Shown: piece after piece, positions 1-9,864 of the stretch | How positions within the stretch are numbered: the first letter of the stretch is position 1 | Layout: each line of letters begins with the position of its first letter | Origin: Sva-07 sp963707515 | Lineage (GTDB): Bacteria; Actinomycetota; Acidimicrobiia; Acidimicrobiales; Ilumatobacteraceae | NCBI GenBank assembly: GCA_963707515.1 | Contig: CAVPQI010000003.1 | Coordinates: 930,001 to 994,000 of the forward strand | Reading direction: 5' to 3' | DNA: 64,000 nt | The notes under the pieces: model-generated | What the model was told of the DNA's origin: nothing | What the model saw: only the letters and a program-made list of their open reading frames with translations | Databases searched by the model: none | Made by a program: the position numbers and the translations under genes

Positions 1-514
1 GCGGTCGATGAAGAAGGCGCCCGACGCGATCTTCGTGCTCGACACGAAGAAGGAGCACATCGCCGTCACCGAGGCCAACAAGCTCGGCATCCCGGTCGTC
101 GCCGTCGTCGACACCAACGTCGACCCCGAGGTCGTGCAGTACCCGATCCCGGGCAACGACGACGCGATCCGTTCGAACAGCCTCTTCGCCCGCGTCATCG
201 CCGACGCCGTCGAGGAAGGCCGCTTCATCGCCAACAAGCGCAACCCCGCCCCGGTCGCCGCCCCCGAGCGGTCGGCCGAGGAAGAGGCTGCCTTCGCGGC
301 GGCTCAGGCCGCCGCCCGCGACGCCGCCGCCCAGGCCCAGGCCGACCGCGACGCCCGCCTCGTCGCCGCCAAGGCCGGCGGTGCCGATCAGGCCGACGCC
401 GACGAGCAGCCGGCCGCCGAAGCCGCTGCTCCGGTCACCGAAGCCGCTGCTCCGGTCACCGAAGCCGCTGCCGAGACGACCCCCGAGAGCACCCCCGAGA
501 GCACGGAGAGCTGA
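1..514 (+). CDS. rpsB: 30S ribosomal protein S2, C-terminal part (5' end outside window)
   Basis: The reading frame is open from the window edge and contains the S2 C-terminal core (IFVLDTKKEHIAVTEANKLG, then a VVAVVDTNVDP block and a GNDDAIRS motif). S2 binds the small subunit and recruits S1-type functions. After about residue 85 of the visible part comes a long Ala/Glu-rich, low-complexity tail that ends in tandem repeats (APVTEA units, then PEST units). Such acidic or Ala-rich tails occur on S2 of some actinobacteria, but the near-identical DNA repeats here suggest recent slippage. tsf follows after 5 bp, the usual rpsB-tsf order. Identity is certain; the start lies upstream of the window. 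Confidence 0.95.
   Translation, partial: RSMKKAPDAIFVLDTKKEHIAVTEANKLGIPVVAVVDTNVDPEVVQYPIPGNDDAIRSNSLFARVIADAVEEGRFIANKRNPAPVAAPERSAEEEAAFAAAQAAARDAAAQAQADRDARLVAAKAGGADQADADEQPAAEAAAPVTEAAAPVTEAAAETTPESTPESTES
419..505 (+). repeat. Tandem repeats inside the rpsB tail
   Basis: A 21-bp unit (gaagccgctgctccggtcacc) is repeated exactly at 419-439 and 440-460, with an 11-bp partial copy at 461-471. A second, 12-bp unit (cccgagagcacc) is repeated at 482-493 and 494-505. Unit lengths are multiples of three, so the S2 frame is kept. Confidence 0.9.
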
Positions 515-519
515 ATCCC

Positions 520-1308
520 ATGGCATTCACCGCACAAGACGTCAAGGCGCTGCGCGACGCGACCGGCGCCGGGATGATGGACTGCAAGAAGGCGCTCCAG
601 GAGAACGACGGCGACATCGAGGCGGCCAAGCTCTGGCTCCGTGAGAAGGGCCTCGCCGCCAGCGCCAAGCGCGAGGACCGCGACACCACGCAGGGCGTCG
701 TCAGCCTCGTCATCGAGGGCAACGTCGGCGCCATCGTCGAGCTCAAGTGCGAGACCGACTTCGTGGCCGGCTCCGACCAGTTCAAGGCTGAAGCCGATGC
801 GCTGGCTGCGCTCGTCGCCGCCAAGGGCGTCGACGCCGTCAGCGAGCGCAGCGCCGAGCTCGAAGACCTCAAGGTCACGCTGAAGGAGAACATCGAGCTC
901 GGCGAGGTCAAGCGCATCGAGGCGGCGGAGGGCGACATCCTCGGCCATTACCAGCACGTCCAGGGCGGCCGCGGCGTCAACGCCGTACTCGTCGAGGTGG
1001 CCGGCGGCGACGCCGAGCTGGCCCATGACATCGCCGTGCACATCGCCTTCGCCCGGCCGGGGTATCTCTCGCGCGACGACATCCCCGACGACGTGATCGC
1101 CGCCGAGCGCGTCACGCTGGAGACCATCAGCCGCAACGAGGGCAAGCCCGAAGCGGCGCTCCCGAAGATCGTCGAGGGTCGCCTCAACGGTTTCTTCAAG
1201 GACGTCGCCCTGCTCGACCAGCCGTACGCCAAGGACGACAAGCAGTCCGTGGCGCAGTTCATCGGCAACGCCAAGATCGTCGCCTTCGCCCAGGTCGAGA
1301 TCGGCTGA
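520..1308 (+). CDS. tsf: Translation elongation factor Ts
   Basis: 262 residues. EF-Ts exchanges GDP for GTP on EF-Tu in the cytoplasm. The N-terminal UBA-like domain carries the family signature around residues 13-25 (TGAGMMDCKKAL), followed by the core dimerisation domain with the CETDFVA motif near residue 78. Length is slightly below the usual 270-300. It starts 5 bp after rpsB and is presumably cotranscribed with it. Confidence 0.97.
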   Translation: MAFTAQDVKALRDATGAGMMDCKKALQENDGDIEAAKLWLREKGLAASAKREDRDTTQGVVSLVIEGNVGAIVELKCETDFVAGSDQFKAEADALAALVAAKGVDAVSERSAELEDLKVTLKENIELGEVKRIEAAEGDILGHYQHVQGGRGVNAVLVEVAGGDAELAHDIAVHIAFARPGYLSRDDIPDDVIAAERVTLETISRNEGKPEAALPKIVEGRLNGFFKDVALLDQPYAKDDKQSVAQFIGNAKIVAFAQVEIG

Positions 1309-1320
1309 CCATCGCGTCGT

Positions 1321-1420
1321 GATGAGCGCAGCCCGCGCAACTGCGGGTCTCGCTCGGTCCAATCGAACGTCGTGTCGCAGCGATGAGCGGAACCCGCACC
1401 TGCGTGGGTCTCGCTCATCG
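1321..1420. terminator. Two related hairpins between tsf and pyrH
   Basis: Two similar imperfect inverted repeats lie in the 161-bp gap. One spans 1321-1355 (GAGCG...CGCTC with an inner CCGC/GCGG pairing). The second, 1381-1420, has a perfect 9-bp outer stem CGATGAGCG/CGCTCATCG and is followed by a T4 run at about 1429-1432. They share the frame gatgagcg-n-acccgc...gggtctcgctc, so they look like copies of one element. They may terminate or attenuate transcription between rpsB-tsf and pyrH. Termination activity is inferred. Confidence 0.45.
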
Positions 1421-1469
1421 CTGTTGCGTTTTCCGGAGGTGCTGACGGTCGAGTACCGTCGGCATCGAG

Positions 1470-2231
1470 ATGAGCGACGCCAGCGACCAGGCACCTGACG
1501 GCAGTCCGCCGCCGACCTGGAAGCGGATCGTTTTCAAACCGTCCGGTGAGGCGCTCGCCGGTGAGTCCGGCGTCGGCCTCGATGGCCCGACGATCGCGGC
1601 CACCGCCAGCGACATCGTCGACCTCCGCCAGAACCTCGGCGTCGACGTCGCCGTCGTCGTCGGCGGCGGCAACTTCTGGCGCGGCCGCACCGGTTCGCTG
1701 AGCGGGATGGATGCGACCCAGTCCGACCACATCGGCATGCTCGGCACGGTGATGAACGCCCTCGCCCTCCAGGACGCTCTGGAACGGCTGGGTCAGGACA
1801 CCCGCGTCCAGTCGGCGATCGAGATGCCGCGCATCGCCGAGGCCTACATCCGCCGACGTGCGGTGCGCCACCTGGAGAAGGGTCGGGTCGTGATCTTCGC
1901 CGCCGGCACCGGCAACCCGTTCTTCACGACCGACACCGCGGCCGCACTGCGCGCTGCCGAGATCGAGGCGGACGTGGTGATCAAGGGCACGCACTCGGGC
2001 GTCGACGGCGTGTACAACGCCGATCCGCGCTCCGATGCGACGGCAACCAAGTACGACGAGGTCAGCTACCTCGAGGTGATGACCAAGAACCTCAAGGTGA
2101 TGGACGCCACGGCGATCGCCTTCTGTCGCGACAACGGCATCCCGATCGTCGTGTTCGACATGTCGAAGCCCGGTTCGCTGCGCAACATTCTCCAGGGCGG
2201 ACGCGAAGGCACGCTCGTTCACGAGCTCTGA
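1470..2231 (+). CDS. pyrH: UMP kinase (uridylate kinase)
   Basis: 253 residues. Phosphorylates UMP to UDP in pyrimidine nucleotide synthesis. The amino-acid-kinase fold is clear: phosphate-binding SGEAL near residue 26, VVGGGNFWRG near 65, a TQSDHIGMLGTVMNALAL segment near 84-101, and IKGTHSGVDGVYNADPR near 171. An in-frame stop just upstream leaves ATG 1470 as the first ATG. The N-terminus has about 15 extra polar/Pro residues compared with short UMPKs, so a slightly later start cannot be excluded. The position between tsf and frr is the classic bacterial order. Confidence 0.95.
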   Translation: MSDASDQAPDGSPPPTWKRIVFKPSGEALAGESGVGLDGPTIAATASDIVDLRQNLGVDVAVVVGGGNFWRGRTGSLSGMDATQSDHIGMLGTVMNALALQDALERLGQDTRVQSAIEMPRIAEAYIRRRAVRHLEKGRVVIFAAGTGNPFFTTDTAAALRAAEIEADVVIKGTHSGVDGVYNADPRSDATATKYDEVSYLEVMTKNLKVMDATAIAFCRDNGIPIVVFDMSKPGSLRNILQGGREGTLVHEL

Positions 2232-2302
2232 GCAGGCGCGATGTTGCGCAAGGCGGCCACGGTGGTCTCCCCGTCGCGGCCTGGCTGGGTACGCTGGGTG
2301 CC

Positions 2303-2860
2303 GTGATCGACGAGACCCTGCTCGAAGCCATGGACAAGATGGACAAGGCGGTGGAGCACATGCAGTCGCAGTTCTCGACGGTCCGCACCGGACGGGCGAC
2401 GCCGTCGCTGGTCGAGCGGATCACGGTCGAGTACTACGGTGCCCCGGTGCCGCTGCAGCAGATCGCCTCGATCTCGGTCCCCGAGGCCCGCCAACTGCTG
2501 ATCAAGCCCCACGACCGCGGCTCGCTGGAGGCCGTCGAACGGGCGATCCGCGACAGCGATCTCGGCGTGTCGCCGAACAACGACGGTGTGTCGATCCGGC
2601 TGTCGCTGCCGCAGCTGACCGAGGAGCGCCGGCGCGAGTACGTCAAGGTGGTCAAGCACATGGCCGAGGACGGTCGCATCGCCGTGCGCAGCGCCCGCCG
2701 CGACGCCCGCAAGCTGATGGAGGCCGCCGAGAAGGCCGGCGAGATCTCCGCCGACGAACTCGAGCGCGCCGAGAAGGAACTCGAGAAGGTCACTCACGAC
2801 CACGTCGAGCACATCGACGCGGCGCTCGGGCGCAAAGAGCAGGAACTGCTCGAGGTATGA
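2303..2860 (+). CDS. frr: Ribosome recycling factor
   Basis: 185 residues, the normal family length, with a GTG start. RRF with EF-G splits the post-termination ribosome. Typical features are the MDKAVEHMQSQFSTVRTGRATPSLVE helix near residues 12-36, the small beta domain (YYGAPVPLQQIASISVPE), and the last helix ending ELEKVTHDHVEHIDAALGRKEQELLEV. The stop codon lies inside the first copy of a 27-bp tandem repeat that continues towards cdsA. Confidence 0.96.
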   Translation: MIDETLLEAMDKMDKAVEHMQSQFSTVRTGRATPSLVERITVEYYGAPVPLQQIASISVPEARQLLIKPHDRGSLEAVERAIRDSDLGVSPNNDGVSIRLSLPQLTEERRREYVKVVKHMAEDGRIAVRSARRDARKLMEAAEKAGEISADELERAEKELEKVTHDHVEHIDAALGRKEQELLEV

Positions 2861-2919
2861 GCGGCGCAGGAACTGCTCGAGGTATGAGCGGCGCAGGAAC
2901 TGCTCGAGGTATGAGCGGC
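2839..2919 (+). repeat. 27-bp unit repeated three times at the frr 3' end
   Basis: Three exact copies of a 27-bp unit occur at 2839-2865, 2866-2892 and 2893-2919. Each copy encodes the last frr codons (QELLEV-stop) and contains an ATGA stop/start overlap. The result is two extra copies of the frr terminus between frr and cdsA. Confidence 0.95.
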
Positions 2920-2949
2920 GCAGCACGGAGGGGAGTCGGGCATGAGTGA
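2857..2949 (+). CDS. Possible 30-residue repeat peptide linking frr and cdsA (speculative)
   Basis: An ATG overlapping the frr stop (ATGA) opens a 30-codon frame. It reads MSGAGTARG twice, then MSGAARRGVGHE, and its stop lies 5 bp inside cdsA. A purine-rich cggagggga precedes the cdsA ATG. The frame arises directly from the 27-bp repeat. It could couple translation of frr and cdsA, or be accidental. There is no homology support. Confidence 0.2.
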   Translation: MSGAGTARGMSGAGTARGMSGAARRGVGHE

Positions 2950-4378
2950 CGACCGTTGGAAGGACGAGGGCGGCGAGCGTCGCCGGGCGGCAGGCCGCTT
3001 CGAGAGCGAGATGGACTCATTCGACGAGGACGAGTTCGGCGGACCGCTGTTCGGTGAGACCACCGAGCAGCCGGCGGTGTCGCTCGACGACGAACTGCAG
3101 GGCGAGCGCCTGAGCTTCGGCAACGACGACTCCGGTGCCCTGCCGCACTGGACCGACCCGCCGACGGGCGAGGTCCCGTCGATCGCCAAGACCGAACGCG
3201 ACGGGCGCGATCCGACCGACGACCTCGATGTGTGGTCGTCGTTCGCCAGCGGCGACGAGTCGGGCGCCATCGAGGCGCCGAAGGACCCCACCGGTGAGCT
3301 GTCGTGGCACGACGACCCGCTGCCCGCCGACGCCACCGGGCCGACCACCGGCTCGACATCCGCGGTGCCCCGGGCACCCGAGGTGGCGGCGGTCACCGAA
3401 CCGGCGCGTCGCGAACCGGCGCGCATCACGATCGGCACCGACCCGTCGGGCATGCCCCGCCGCCCCGACCCCCGCCGGCGTGGCGGTGCGCCACAGCGGC
3501 CGCCCGCAGCCGGTCGATCGGCACCGGCGACCGACGGCCGCAACCTGCCGGTCGCCATCGCCAGCGGGGTGATCATCGCCGCCGTCTTCCTCGGCCTGAC
3601 GCTGTGGCGTCCGGCGGGAGCGCTGGCGTTCGTCACCGTCGCCCTCGGCCTCGCCGCCGTCGAGTACTTCACCCGGTCACCGACAAGGGCTACCGCCCGG
3701 CGATCGCCGTCGGCGTGGCCGCCTGTGTCGCCGCACCGCTGGCCGCCTACTGGGTGGGCGACATGGCGATCCCGCTCGTCATCGTGTTCGCCTTCTTCGC
3801 TGGTGCCGGCGGCTTCATCGGTGCCGATTCGATCGAGTCCGGCCCGATGCCGAACATGGCGATCACGATGCTCGGCGTCGTGTGGATCGGGGTGCTCGGG
3901 TCGTACGCGGCGCTGATCCTCGGCTATTCGAACCTGCTCGGAGGCACCGACTGGGGCACCGACACGCTGGTCCTGGTTGCCGTCGGCGTCGTCGCCAACG
4001 ACATCGGGGCGCTCTTCGTCGGGTCGGCGATCGGCAAGACGCCGCTGCGTCCGTGGATCAGCCCGAACAAGACGCTCGAGGGGTTGCTCGGCGGCACGGT
4101 GCTGACGCTGCTCGTGCTGCTCGTCGTCGGCATGCAGGACCTCAGCGACACCTGGTCGAGCACCAGCCACCTCCTGATGCTCGGCATCGTCATCTCGTTC
4201 TTCGCCCCGCTCGGCGATCTCACCGAGAGCATGTTCAAGCGCAACCTCGACGTCAAGGACTTCGGCACGCTGATCCGCGGCCACGGCGGCGTGCTCGACC
4301 GATTCGACGGGTTCTTGTTCGTGCTGCCCGGCGGTGTACTACCTGATGCGCGTGGTCGAGCCCTGGCTCGGCGGATGA
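2942..4378 (+). CDS. cdsA: Phosphatidate cytidylyltransferase (CDP-diglyceride synthase), two frameshifts in sequence
   Basis: Makes CDP-diacylglycerol from phosphatidate and CTP at the inner membrane. The first ~200 residues are a hydrophilic, acidic/Pro-rich extension, longer than in enterobacterial CdsA but seen in actinobacteria. Several membrane helices follow, and then the family signature around nt 4050-4090 (PWISPNKTLEGLLGG) and the late PLGDLTESMFKRNLDVKDFG...HGGVLDRFDG block. The frame is lost near 3678 (one G seems missing in TRVTDKGYRP) and regained near 4330 (one extra base), ending VVEPWLGG. Both breaks sit in conserved sequence, so I read one intact gene with consensus errors. 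Confidence 0.88.
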
Positions 4379-4394
4379 GCCGGCTGCCGGTGCG

Positions 4395-5577
4395 ATGACG
4401 TCGATCCGGGTGGCGATCGCCGGGTCGACCGGTTCGATCGGCACGCAGACCCTCGATGTCATCGCCGCCGAGAACGCCGTCACCGCGGCCGTACGAGGTC
4501 GTCGGACTCGCTGTCGGGCGTTCGATCGACGACGCCCTGACGCAGGCCGCCGAGCCACCGACCACAGGTGGTCGCCGTCGCCGATGCCGACGCTCGCGAC
4601 GCGCTCGCGGCAGCTCTCGTGGCGGAACGCCTCGCGGTCGACGTCGTCGCCGACGTCACGGCGCTCGTCGATCCGGCCGACGTCGTCGTCAACGGCGTCG
4701 TCGGCTTCGCCGGGCTGCCGGTGACGATGGCGACGTTGCGCGGCCGGCAAGCGGCTGGCTCTGGCCAACAAGGAGAGCCTGATCGCCGCCGGGCCGGTGG
4801 TGCAGCCGTTGCGCGCCGACGCCCGGCGCCGAGCTCGTCCCGGTCGACAGCGAGCACTGCGCCGCTGCACCAGTGCCTGCGCTCATCGGACGATCCCGAT
4901 CGGGAGGTCGCCCGGCTGCTGCTGACGGCGAGCGGGGGCCCGTTCCGGGGGCGCACGGCGGCCGAGCTCGCCGACGTCACCGTCGACGAGGCCCTCGCCC
5001 ACCCGACGTGGTCGATGGGACCGAAGATCACGATCGACTCGAGCACGCTGATGAACAAGGGCCTCGAGGTGATCGAGGCCCACGAGCTGTTCGGCACGCC
5101 GTACGACCGGATCGACGTGGTCGTCCACCCGCAGTCGGTCGTCCACTCGATGGTCGAGTTCACCGACGGCTCGACGATCGCCCAGCTGAGCATGCCCGAC
5201 ATGCGGCTGCCGATCGGCTACGCCCTCGGCTACCCGCAGCGCATCGACGTCGCCGTTCGGGCGGATCGACTGGGCGACGCTCGGCCGCCTCGACTTCGAG
5301 CCCCCCGACCGGACGACGTTCCGCTGCCTCGACCTCGCCTACGAAGCCGGGACGTGCCGGTGGCACGGCACCGGCGTGGCTCAGCGCCGCCAACGAGGTG
5401 GCGGTCGACGCGTTCCTCGCCGGGAGATTCGCTGGAATGAGATTGCTGACGTGTGCGATGGGGTCCTGCAGCGGCATGATGGTGAGATCCCGACCACCGT
5501 CGACGATGTGATCGCAGCCGATCGAAGCGGCGCGACGGATCGCCCGAGGGTGCGTGGAGAACCTGCGACGAGGATGA
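4395..5577 (+). CDS. dxr: 1-deoxy-D-xylulose 5-phosphate reductoisomerase, about nine frame changes
   Basis: Second step of the MEP isoprenoid pathway (DXP to MEP, NADPH). The NADPH-binding start GSTGSIGTQTLDVI, the LALANKESLIAAG block, PVDSEH, LLTASGGPFRG, HPTWSMGPKITIDSSTLMNK and the C-terminal WLSAANEVAVDAFL are all present in order but spread over all three frames. Changes occur near 4490, 4560, 4745, 4823, 4856, 5260, 5355, 5430 and 5528, nearly all consistent with one extra G or C. The natural end is TGA 5575-5577, just before rseP. A functional gene with bad consensus is much more likely than a pseudogene, because homology is continuous and the pathway partner ispG is close by. Confidence 0.85.
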
Positions 5578-5581
5578 CGAG

Positions 5582-6951
5582 ATGACCGACCAGCTCACCC
5601 CGACCGAGCTTCCCGACGCCACGGCGACGTCGACGTCGACGCTGCCGCCGCCGACGTTGACGCGGGCGGAGCGGATCAAGAGCGAGATCATGGCCGGTGG
5701 CGCGGTCAGCGAGCGCGGCGACGACGAGGTCGCCGGCGGCTGGCAGGGGCTGGCTGGCGATGGCGGCGATCGCCGGCCTGTTCGTCTGGCTGGCGTTCGT
5801 CAACATCTGGATCTTCGTCTTCGTGGTCGGCTCGTCATCTCGATCTTCCTCCACGAGCTCGGCCACTTCGTGACGGCCCGGTGGACGGGCATGAAGGTCA
5901 CCCAGTTCTTCCTCGGCTTCGGGCCACGGCTGTGGAGCTTCCGCCGCGGCGAGACCGAGTACGGCGTCCGGGCGCTGCCGCTCGGGGCGTTCGTGCGCAT
6001 CATCGGCATGAACAACCTGGACGAGGTCGAGCCGGCCGACGAGGCCCGCACCTACCGCCAGCAGAGCTTCCCGAAGCGGCTGCTCGTCATCTCCGCCGGC
6101 TCGATCATGCACATCGCTGATCGCCATCGTCCTGCTGTTCGCCGTCTACGCGACGCAGGGCGAGATCGCCGACCGACGATCGAGCCGCGGGTGGTCGTCG
6201 GCGCTGCCCAGGCCGAACTGCCGGCGGCCGCAGGCGGGCATCCTGCGCCGGCGACGAGATCGTCTCCGTCGACGGCATTGCCGTCGACCTCGCCCGACGA
6301 GCTCGGCAACGTCGTGCGGACCTTCGAGCCGAGCGACATCGGTCGACGTCGTCGTGCTGACCGCGACGGGGTCGAGCAGACGATCGTCGTCGGCGCTCGG
6401 GGCCAACACGACCGTGCCCGAGGACGATCCGTCGTTCGGCTCGGCCTTCCTCGGCGTGCGCACGTTCAGCCACGCCGTACTATCAGCAGCGACGGCGGTC
6501 GGCTCGGCGGCGGTCAACGCGCGTCACCGACATCTTCCCCGTCGCCTGGGAGTCGACGAAGGGCGTCGTCAAGGTGCTCAACCCGGTGAACATGGTCGGG
6601 CACCTCACCGGCTCGAACGACGATCTCAGCAGCCGGCCGACCACCATCGTCGGCGTCACCACGGTGTCCGACGTCGATCGGCGACTCCGAGCGGCCTCGC
6701 CGGCATGCTCTACCTGCTCGCCGTGCTCAACGTCTTCGTCGGCGTGTTCAACATGTTCCCGCTGCTGCCGCTCGACGGCGGCCACGCCGCGATCGCCGTG
6801 TACGAACGGATCCGGAGAGCGGCCGCACATGGCGAGCCGCTACTTCGCCGACGTCGAGCAGCTGATGCCGTTCACCATGGGCGTGATCGTGGTGCTCGGG
6901 ATGCTGCTGTTCACCGGGCTGTACCTCGACATCACGCAGCCGATCGGCTAA
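5582..6951 (+). CDS. rseP: Site-2 intramembrane metalloprotease, RseP/M50 family, frameshifted
   Basis: Membrane zinc protease of the RIP1/RseP type, which cleaves anti-sigma factors or signal-peptide remnants. The HELGHF zinc motif is at about nt 5850, followed by FFLGFGPRLWSF and GAFVRIIGM. A PDZ-like segment (AGDEIVSVDGIAVD) lies near 6250, and the second metal motif NMFPLLPLDGGH near 6750 falls in a C-terminal membrane helix. The frame breaks near 5745, 6115, 6240, 6345 and 6690-6810, with homology resuming each time. It sits between dxr and ispG, as in mycobacteria. Confidence 0.85.
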
Positions 6952-6955
6952 CGGG

Positions 6956-8184
6956 GTGGAGGTCTCCAGCTCCGCTCGTCGACCGCCGGCCGACGCGCCA
7001 GATCCCCGTCGGCACCGTGCCCGTCGGCGGCGGCGCCCCGATCACGGTGCAGTCGATGACGATCACCAAGACGGCCGACGTCGAGGGCACGCTGCAGCAG
7101 ATCTACGCCCTCGCCGCGGCCGGGTGCCGACATCGTGCGCTGCACCTGCAACGAGACCGAGGCGGCCGAGGGCCTGGCCCAGATCGTGCCCCGCTCGCCG
7201 GTGCCGATCATCGCCGACATCCACCACCAGTACAAGATGGCGCTGGCCGCGCTCGAGGCCGGCGTCCACGGCCTGCGCCTCAACCCGGGCAACATCCGCC
7301 AGCCCGAGCACATCAAGGCCGTCGCGACCGAGGCCCGCGACCGCGGCGTGCCGATCCGCATCGGCGTCAACGCCGGCTCGCTCGATCCAGCGCTCTACGA
7401 GAAGTACGGCGGCGCGACGCCCGAGGCGATGGTCGAGTCGGCGCAACAGCGAGCTCGCCTACTTCGACGAGGTCGGCTTCGACGATGTCAAGATCTCGGT
7501 GAAGGCGTCGAGCGTGCCGCTGATGATCGAGGCCTACCGCCAGCTGTCGGAGGTCACCGACCACCCGCTGCACCTCGGCGTCACCGAGGCCGGGCCGCCG
7601 CCGGCCGGGCTCGTCAAGGCGACGGCCGGCATCGCCACGCTGCTGCTCGAGGGCATCGGCGACACGATCCGCTACTCGCTCACCGCCGATCCGGTCGAGG
7701 AGGCCCGGGCCGGGCGCCAGCTGCTCGAGGCGCTCGGGCCTGCGCGAGCGCAAGAACGTCGACCTGATCGCCTGCCCGTCGTGCGGCCGGGCCGAGATCG
7801 ACGTGATCGACGTCGCCAACCAGGCGATGGAGGCGTTCGGCGATCGCGAGATCCCGCTGCAGGTCGCGGTCATGGGCTGCGTCGTCAACGGGCCCGGCGA
7901 GGCCCGCGACGCCGACCTCGGCATCGCCGCCGGCAACAAGCGCGGCCACCTGTTCGTCAAGGGTCAGCAACGTCGCCGTCGTGCCCGAGGACGAGATGGT
8001 CGAGCCGCTCGTCGAGTGGGCCGAGTTCATCAACGAGCACGGCGTCGAGGCGGCGATCGCCCGAGTCGACACTGACCAAGGCGGCGCGCGCGAGGCCGAG
8101 CGCGATCGAGCTCGCCTGCTCGACGACCAGGGCGCCGACGCCAACCACGCCGCCGAGAAGATCGTCGAGATCCGCAAGCTCTGA
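6956..8184 (+). CDS. ispG: 4-hydroxy-3-methylbut-2-enyl diphosphate synthase, frameshifted
   Basis: Penultimate MEP-pathway enzyme, [4Fe-4S], cytoplasmic. PVGGGAPITVQSMTITKT, DIVRCTCNETEAAEGL, IIADIHHQYKMAL, LRLNPGNI and the cluster-binding stretch IACPSCGRAEIDV...MGCVVNGPGEARDADLG are all visible. The three Fe-S cysteines (CPSC and GCV) are present. Frame changes occur near 7125, 7445, 7740, 7970 and 8075. The GTG at 6956 lies 4 bp after rseP. About 30 residues after EFINEHGVEAA form a charged tail. Confidence 0.87.
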
Positions 8185-8216
8185 CGCTGCCGGCTCGAGC
8201 ACGGCCGGCACGGCGG

Positions 8217-9224
8217 TCAGGGCGTCGTGACGACGTAGGTGGTGACGCTGGCGGTCGAGCTCGGCGCCGGGCGGGAGGTAGCCGGTGGTGCCGTCGCTGG
8301 CGAGCGACGATCTCGTTGCTGGTCAGGCGTGCACCGTGCCGGGGTCCGAGGCGGCGCAGGGTACGGATCGAGGCTTCCGGCGAGCGGGTAGACGCCGGTC
8401 GTCGCAGCTCCCGCCATCGTCGGGTCGACCAGGGGCGTCGGGTCGATCGACGCGCGAGCAGCTCGTCGACGTCGATCGGCTTGGTCGTGAGTCCGCCGCG
8501 GACGATGTTGTCGCTGGCGCCCATCAGCTCGATCGCCGGCTCCGCCGAGGTAGGCGTGCAGGTTGCCCGGGCCGGAGGTGCAGCGCCTCGCCCGGATCGA
8601 GATCGCACGTGGTTGAGCAGCAGCGTCACGACGACGCTCGGATCGCCGGGGTAGCGGTCGGCGAGGTCGCGGACCCAGGCGGCCTCGGTGCCGTCGCTCG
8701 CGGCGCAGGCGTCGACGATCGACTCGATCGGCAGGCGATGGCGGTAGCAGCGCCGTCGATCGCGGCGCCGATGCCATCGCGCGTCGACACCGCCGCGGCC
8801 AGGTCGTCGGGCGCCGAGCTCGCTCGAGCAGCGTCGAGCGTGTCGTCGAGCGGGCGGATCCCGCAGAACGCGTCGAACGGCGTCAGCGCACAGAGCAGCT
8901 CCGGCTTCGGCGTCGGGTCGGGGTAGCGCGCCGCGCCTGGTAGCCGGCCTCGGCCTGGTCGACGTTGCGGATGGGTCTGCAGCGAGAGCGGCTCGGCGGC
9001 GGCGAGCACCTTGAGCAGGTACGGCAGCGGACCGGTCACGTCGCCGAGCGGCCGTGCCGTCGGCCGTGCGTCGACGGACCGTGCGGGTGGGTACCGAGCC
9101 ACAGCTCGGCCCACGGCGCCGTCGGGTCGGCTGCCCAGCAGGTCGGGGATGAAGTTCGGTCGCCCCACGGGTAGTGCTGGACGACTCCGTGATCGGTTGC
9201 ATCGGCGAGCTGACGGGACGGCAT
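8217..9224 (-). CDS. manA: Mannose-6-phosphate isomerase, class I, frameshifted
   Basis: Interconverts mannose-6-P and fructose-6-P, feeding GDP-mannose for glycans and mycothiol-type glycosylation. Cupin motifs in order on the minus strand: QHYPWG near 9180, AELWLGTHPHGP near 9110, PYLLKVLAAAEPLSLQTHP near 9010, KPELLCALTPFDAFCGIRPL near 8900, and GNLHAYLGG near 8560. The zinc ligands Q, H and E are visible. At least six frame changes lie within 1 kb, so exact ends are approximate. The stop 8217-8219 follows a plausible C-terminus. Confidence 0.8.
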
Positions 9225-9231
9225 GAACCCG

Positions 9232-9862
9232 TCAGACGCCGAGTTCGGCTGCTCGGGCGAGCACACCGTCGCGCTCGGCGCCGATCGTCGTCGACTCGCC
9301 GTGCCCGGTGTGCACGATCGTCTCGTCGGGCAGCGCCGAGCAGGACGTCGCGGATCGACCGCAGGATCGTCGGCTCGTCGCTGTAGCTGCGCCCGGTGGC
9401 GCCCGGGCCCGCCGCAGAACAGCGTGTCGCCGCTGAACACGACGCCGGCGACGCGGCGTCGTGGAAGCAGCAGCACCCGGGGGAGTGGCCCGGCGTGTGC
9501 AGCACGCCGAGCTCGTGGCCGCCGGCCGATGATCGTCGTGCCGGGCTCGACGACGCGTCGGGCGCCTCGCCGGGCCACACGACGTCCCACAGCATGCGGT
9601 CGGCGGCGTGCAGCCGGATCGGCGCGTCGACGGCGTCGCGCAGCGGCACCGCGGCGTTGATGTGGTCGTTGTGGCCGTGGGTGAGCACGATCGCCCGCAC
9701 TCGCCGCCCGTTGACCGCCTCGACGATCGGCCGGTGGTCGTGGGCGGCGTCGAACACCACGACCTCGCGGTCGTCGCCGACCAGCCAGATGTTGTTCGTG
9801 ACGTCCCACTCGCCGCCGTCGAGCTCGAAGATTCCGTCGGTGGTGACCAGTTCGATCGTCAT
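9232..9862 (-). CDS. Metallo-beta-lactamase-fold hydrolase, likely S-formylmycothiol hydrolase partner of mscR
   Basis: About 210 residues with the MBL zinc motif THGHNDHI near residue 75 and a later HTPGHSPG. It starts 2 bp after mscR. In Mycobacterium an MBL protein follows mscR (Rv2259-Rv2260) and is proposed to hydrolyse S-formylmycothiol; this gene has the same arrangement, so I infer the same role. Frame changes occur near 9535, 9490, 9420 and 9340. Stop 9232-9234 gives a natural ELGV terminus. Confidence 0.75.
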
Positions 9863-9864
9863 GG

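Noticed and set aside
388..2222. Long minus-strand frames over tsf and pyrH
   Set aside because: Antisense shadows of conserved genes; no motifs and typical high-GC composition.
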